From assembly GCA_029339505.1 (NCBI GenBank), contig JAQISU010000041.1:2752501-2816500 (forward strand): a DNA stretch of 64,000 bases. The letters are read 5' to 3'. A model generated the notes under the pieces. The model made no database searches. It saw only the letters and a list, made by a program, of their open reading frames with translations, and was not told where the DNA came from. Positions 59,427-64,000 of the stretch are shown here, piece by piece. This stretch comes from Unio delphinus. Lineage: Eukaryota; Mollusca; Bivalvia; Unionida; Unionidae. The position numbers and the translations under genes are program-made. Within the stretch, counting starts at the first letter, position 1. Each line of letters begins with the position of its first letter.

Positions 59427-59869
59427 CATTTATTTATATTACACTACTGCCCCCACTCCATTGATCTGCCATTCAAATTAAAATAAACTGTTTCGTTATC
59501 GAACATGAACATTTATCCATTCTTAGGCGCCTACAGACATAATCTTTCAGGAAAGGCTAATATCGTTTGATCAAGGCAGATTTGGTCCAGAGCCACAAAA
59601 AGTTATTTGGATGCATTTTAACTGAAGTAATTATGCTGTCATTTGTTGGCTGCACTGAACATTAGTGTCAGAATATATAACTGCATATCAGTATCCATAT
59701 AATTTACACCGTATTAGCAGCGGTATTGATCCATGACATTAAATACAAAATGTATATGTATACAAGACGTCCATGAATACAGAGCAGTAGTCAGTGAGCG
59801 TAGAAATTCTTTATCGTTTTTCAAAATTAACAATTAACTTTCAAATATTTGTTCCAGTTTAAATTTATT
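59425..59869. other. No gene seen
   Basis: Unstructured sequence. Confidence 0.5.
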
Positions 59870-59995
59870 TTACACAGAATATGAACAGTATGTAATTTAT
59901 TTCACATAGTATATGAATAGTATGTAACTTATTTCACATAGTATATTAATAGTATGTAATTTATTTTACATAGTATATGAATAGTATGTACGCTA
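59870..59995. repeat. About 32-34-bp short tandem repeat, 4 copies
   Basis: The unit is close to acatagtatatgaatagtat followed by gtaatttatttc. The last copy runs directly into the foldback element. Confidence 0.85.
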
Positions 59996-60110
59996 CATCA
60001 GTGATATACCTCGTGATGGATAACATTTTTATTAAAGGAAACGAGGCGTGCCGAGTTTCCTTTGAATAAAAGGTTTATACAACGAGTGGCATATCATTGA
60101 TGTAGCGTAC
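59988..60110. mobile_element. 123-bp foldback/MITE element
   Basis: Ends gtacgctacatca and tgatgtagcgtac are perfect inverses; gatatacctcgt pairs loosely with acgagtggcatatc. In the centre aaggaaac and gtttcctt form an inner hairpin. If the TA next to each end is a target duplication, a Tc1/mariner-type MITE is likely. Confidence 0.75.
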
Positions 60111-60399
60111 TTACATATATTTTATTTATATCACATATAAATACATGTATTTGTTCATTGAACGGAGTTAAGATTGTTTACATGCAACTGTGTATTGACT
60201 GGGTGAATGAACTCCTGACAACCCTGCAGAGTGTGTCCGCTACAAAACGTAGTTCTGTGTCTTTTGTGACTTTTCAGAATAACCTTGCATGTTGCTAAGT
60301 TGACTGTTTTCTCGTTTGAGTTTCTAATTTTTTTCCACATTGATTAAATCAATACTTGACACAATCATAATTTAAACATGAAAAATCGTTTTAGTAAAG

Positions 60400-60600
60400 A
60401 AAGTAGCGCACTACAAGGACGGAACACTCAGCAATTTACATAACGGCGCATCATGTCCACCCAGGCAGATTATCCTGACTCCAGGCTGACCAGTTCTAAC
60501 AGCATGTCATTGATGCTCACCGCCCAGAGAGGCAGCTAGTTGTGCCAATTTTTCTTTGGTATTACTCAGCCGTTGTTCGAATCCGTGACCTTTATGTTTA
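60400..60600 (-). mobile_element. tRNA-derived SINE, family 2
   Basis: Shares gcgcatcatgtcc, atcctgactccaggctgacca and gaggcagctagttg with the 2367 copy; the right end has gttcgaatccgtgacc, the box B region of the tRNA-like head. Confidence 0.6.
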
Positions 60601-61761
60601 ATGATTTGTAGCATGCTTTACTTGTTAGATAATTTCCTTTAAGAATTACGGGCACATTGTAAATGTATTTTCTGAGATGCTATAACAGGCGACTGCTTTT
60701 ATTAGTGTAGTAGTACCAGATAGACATATCCAAGAAGACCACAAGTAAACAATTTAAGGTATTGGTGACCAGGATTTTACTTTTGGGAAATAAAAATTGA
60801 TAATATGCATGATGTACAAGTCCTTCAAATGTTACAATGTTCAGACTAACCGAAAACACGAATTACACGTATAGAATGCAAAACAGAGCCACAATTATGT
60901 GGTTTCTAAACATATTTGTAAAATACATCTTTTTCAGACTGAAGGGATTGTATAAATTTAATAAAACCTATGTCTGAATTTATCATGCAATAAACCGTTG
61001 CTGCCAAATACAGAATTGTTAAAAGGCTTGATTGCACGTAAATCTTTTCACCCACAGACTAATCGGAAATTGAGTAAAGCCGTAAATGAAACTAATTTAT
61101 CAACTCTTCTGAAATGACACATTATTTCCTCATCATCAAGCCAATGTGAAAATGTTCAAAGTCTCGTAGTTGCATAAAGTGAGGAGTAGCTTAAGAAATT
61201 CACTTGAACAACTTTAGCACTGCATTTTTGGAATAGTAAATAGTTCTTCACAAATAAATACCTTAATAATTCGTTTTCCACATATCAATTAACATAATTA
61301 AATTTCTTTCTCTGAAATATCCAAAATTATTTTACGAATTAGGCAAGGACGAGGAGAGGGAACTGTTTGACTTGTTGTGACGTTATGAGCATGGTGACTG
61401 ACAGAGTGATTCCATATATATGGCTGTACAGATAAGCGATTTTTGCTGATGCACGTGGAACAATATGACATTGCACTGATTATGTATTTATTCTTGAAAT
61501 TATTTGGCATGTAATGATTGCTAACATTGTTATAATGTATCCCAAGCTATAAGACTAAATTCAGAAATAAGGATACACACTATTGCGTCGTCTGAGTCAG
61601 TCTGTTTTTGTAACATTTATTTGATGATATTCGGCTTTCTTCCTTACGATCTGTATATTCGAGGTCCGTGGATAATTCCAGCTTATCTTTTAAAATACTT
61701 GGAATTAAAATAGACAACATAAGTGAGTCACATCGACATATAGTAATATAAAAAGTCACCA
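60601..61761. other. No gene seen
   Basis: AT-rich. Minus-strand AATAAA near 61617-61622 could serve the candidate gene at 61762. Confidence 0.4.
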
Positions 61762-61992
61762 TCACGCCTCTTTCACGGCGACATCCAACGTTTGAGCTAA
61801 GGGAAACAAAATTTCATCGCTTATTGTGGCATTTGAAGATAATGCAACTATGTACAACACGATTATTTTAGTCTCCTCGACGCCCAGAACCTTTATAAAA
61901 TTGCACAAAATCTCGCCATTGAGTTCTCGAAAATGGCACGTCATAAGTTTGGCAGCATCTTTAACTCTCATGACTGAAAAAATGGCGTCCAT
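61762..61992 (-). CDS. Hypothetical small protein or terminal exon (76 codons)
   Basis: The frame reads MDAIFSVMRVKDAAKLM and continues with CHFRELNGEILCNFIKVLGV and ISDEILFPLAQTLDVAVKEA before TGA. Amino-acid composition is protein-like and helical, with no low complexity, unlike neighbouring random frames. Alternatively it is a last exon beginning after tttttcag at about 61985. Family not recognised; no neighbour suggests a role. Confidence 0.3.
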   Translation of the reverse strand: MDAIFSVMRVKDAAKLMTCHFRELNGEILCNFIKVLGVEETKIIVLYIVALSSNATISDEILFPLAQTLDVAVKEA

Positions 61993-62390
61993 AGAATCGA
62001 TGAAAGAAAACAGAATATGGAATATGTACTATAAATTGAGTTATCTTTATGGTATTTGCTCGACATATGTTCAGAACGCTCGTATTCGAATCTTTTTCGG
62101 GGATGGGTGCTGGGTGGGGTGGCACATGCGATAAAAAAATTTGCAGCGGGAAATTCGTTAAGGACACTATATGAGAAGATCAACTGAATAATTCTGCAAA
62201 CAAATATTTTATTTTATTCTGTCCAAAATTGCTTGCAACGTAATATACTTAAGCACATTTATGGTCGTTAAAAAACCATATATTCATCAGTAAATTGTGT
62301 CACTTACATCAGCCATATAGAGAATCCTTAACTGGCATACATGCGTGGACGAATAATATATATTTTTATATGCTGTTTCCTTTAACGGTA

Positions 62391-63337
<947 letters not shown>

Positions 63338-63404
<67 letters not shown>
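63338..63404. repeat. (TA)n tract, right half
   Basis: About 67 bases of TA directly after the LTR. Confidence 0.97.
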
Positions 63405-63405
<1 letters not shown>

Positions 63406-64000
63406 TATTAACGGGTAGACGAATATATTTATGCCAATTATGCCATGCTTCTTGAAAGAATAATGGTACTTGTAGATGAGTTTGCATAATACTAATCTTT
63501 GGATTACCATCATGTGCAGAATTTTAATATTGTAAGAAATTGCTCCATTGACTAGAATGCAGACAAGCCATAATTGTAACCACTTCTTTCTTCAATAATT
63601 TGTTTATTGTCATGAGATTTAAATGCAAAACGTATTGTTCCTATTATTCAAGAGCTGAAGCAATTTGAAACTGAAAGAGAATCTAAGTAATCGTATAATT
63701 CTTTAATCATCCAATAGATAACAAACTATCCATGGGTATCGCTTTTAGCAACTCTACACAGGAATCAAAAGACTGATGATGTGGACTTCTTTGATACAAA
63801 TTAGTTTGTAAAAGACACGATGTCCTATAAATGCCTTATCCATTAGGCGATGTCATGTATGAAGTACCAAATAACAATCTCACTAAATATTAATTCTGAT
63901 ACATAACGGTCTACATCACGTTTTTTATTGATGATGCATACTCATTTTGACCGCGATTTCGTACTTCATGAAGACATTTGCATGATATTTGATGAAAACA
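63405..64000. other. No gene seen
   Basis: AT-rich sequence to the window end; nothing recognised. Confidence 0.5.

Overview
This is animal nuclear DNA: AT-rich, with spliced genes, long introns and dense interspersed and simple repeats, and nothing prokaryotic in gene layout. tRNA-derived SINEs, CR1/L2-like LINE tails, hAT relics, a Polinton-like virus relic and many minisatellites fit a marine invertebrate. A bivalve or other mollusc is my best guess, by inference only.

Layout. (1) 1-17 kb: the 3' part of a spliced plus-strand aldo-keto reductase gene. Seven exons join in frame to 201 residues ending in a natural stop; the N-terminal half, with the catalytic residues, lies left of the window. 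Its introns hold several unrelated minisatellites, two tRNA-SINE families, a pogo-like relic and a hAT-like insertion. (2) 17.3-19.1 kb: a 42-bp array and an 18-bp array bounded by hairpin elements. (3) 20-20.7 kb: a Ty3/gypsy integrase relic. (4) 22.3-30.4 kb: a decayed Polinton/Maverick- or adintovirus-like element (HNH nuclease, SF1 helicase, small zinc/HNH-type nuclease, integrase, PLA2-domain protein, packaging ATPase). It is interrupted by a hAT transposon with terminal repeats and a target-site duplication, which itself carries a LINE tail: three nested layers. (5) 30.6-38.6 kb: LINE tails, a 28-bp array, a solo LTR and a MITE. (6) 39.4-43.5 kb: a complete three-exon class A GPCR gene. 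(7) 44-64 kb: no confident gene; long dinucleotide and tetranucleotide arrays, SINEs (two forming an inverted pair), a LINE tail, LTR copies, a foldback element and a solo LTR sitting inside a (TA)n tract.

Only two host genes are well supported, the aldo-keto reductase (cytosolic NADPH-dependent carbonyl reduction) and the GPCR (plasma membrane). They look functionally unrelated. The most unusual feature is a 43-bp minisatellite in the last reductase intron whose unit is a copy of the end of the preceding exon plus its 5' splice site, so the intron carries dozens of copies of its own exon-donor junction.
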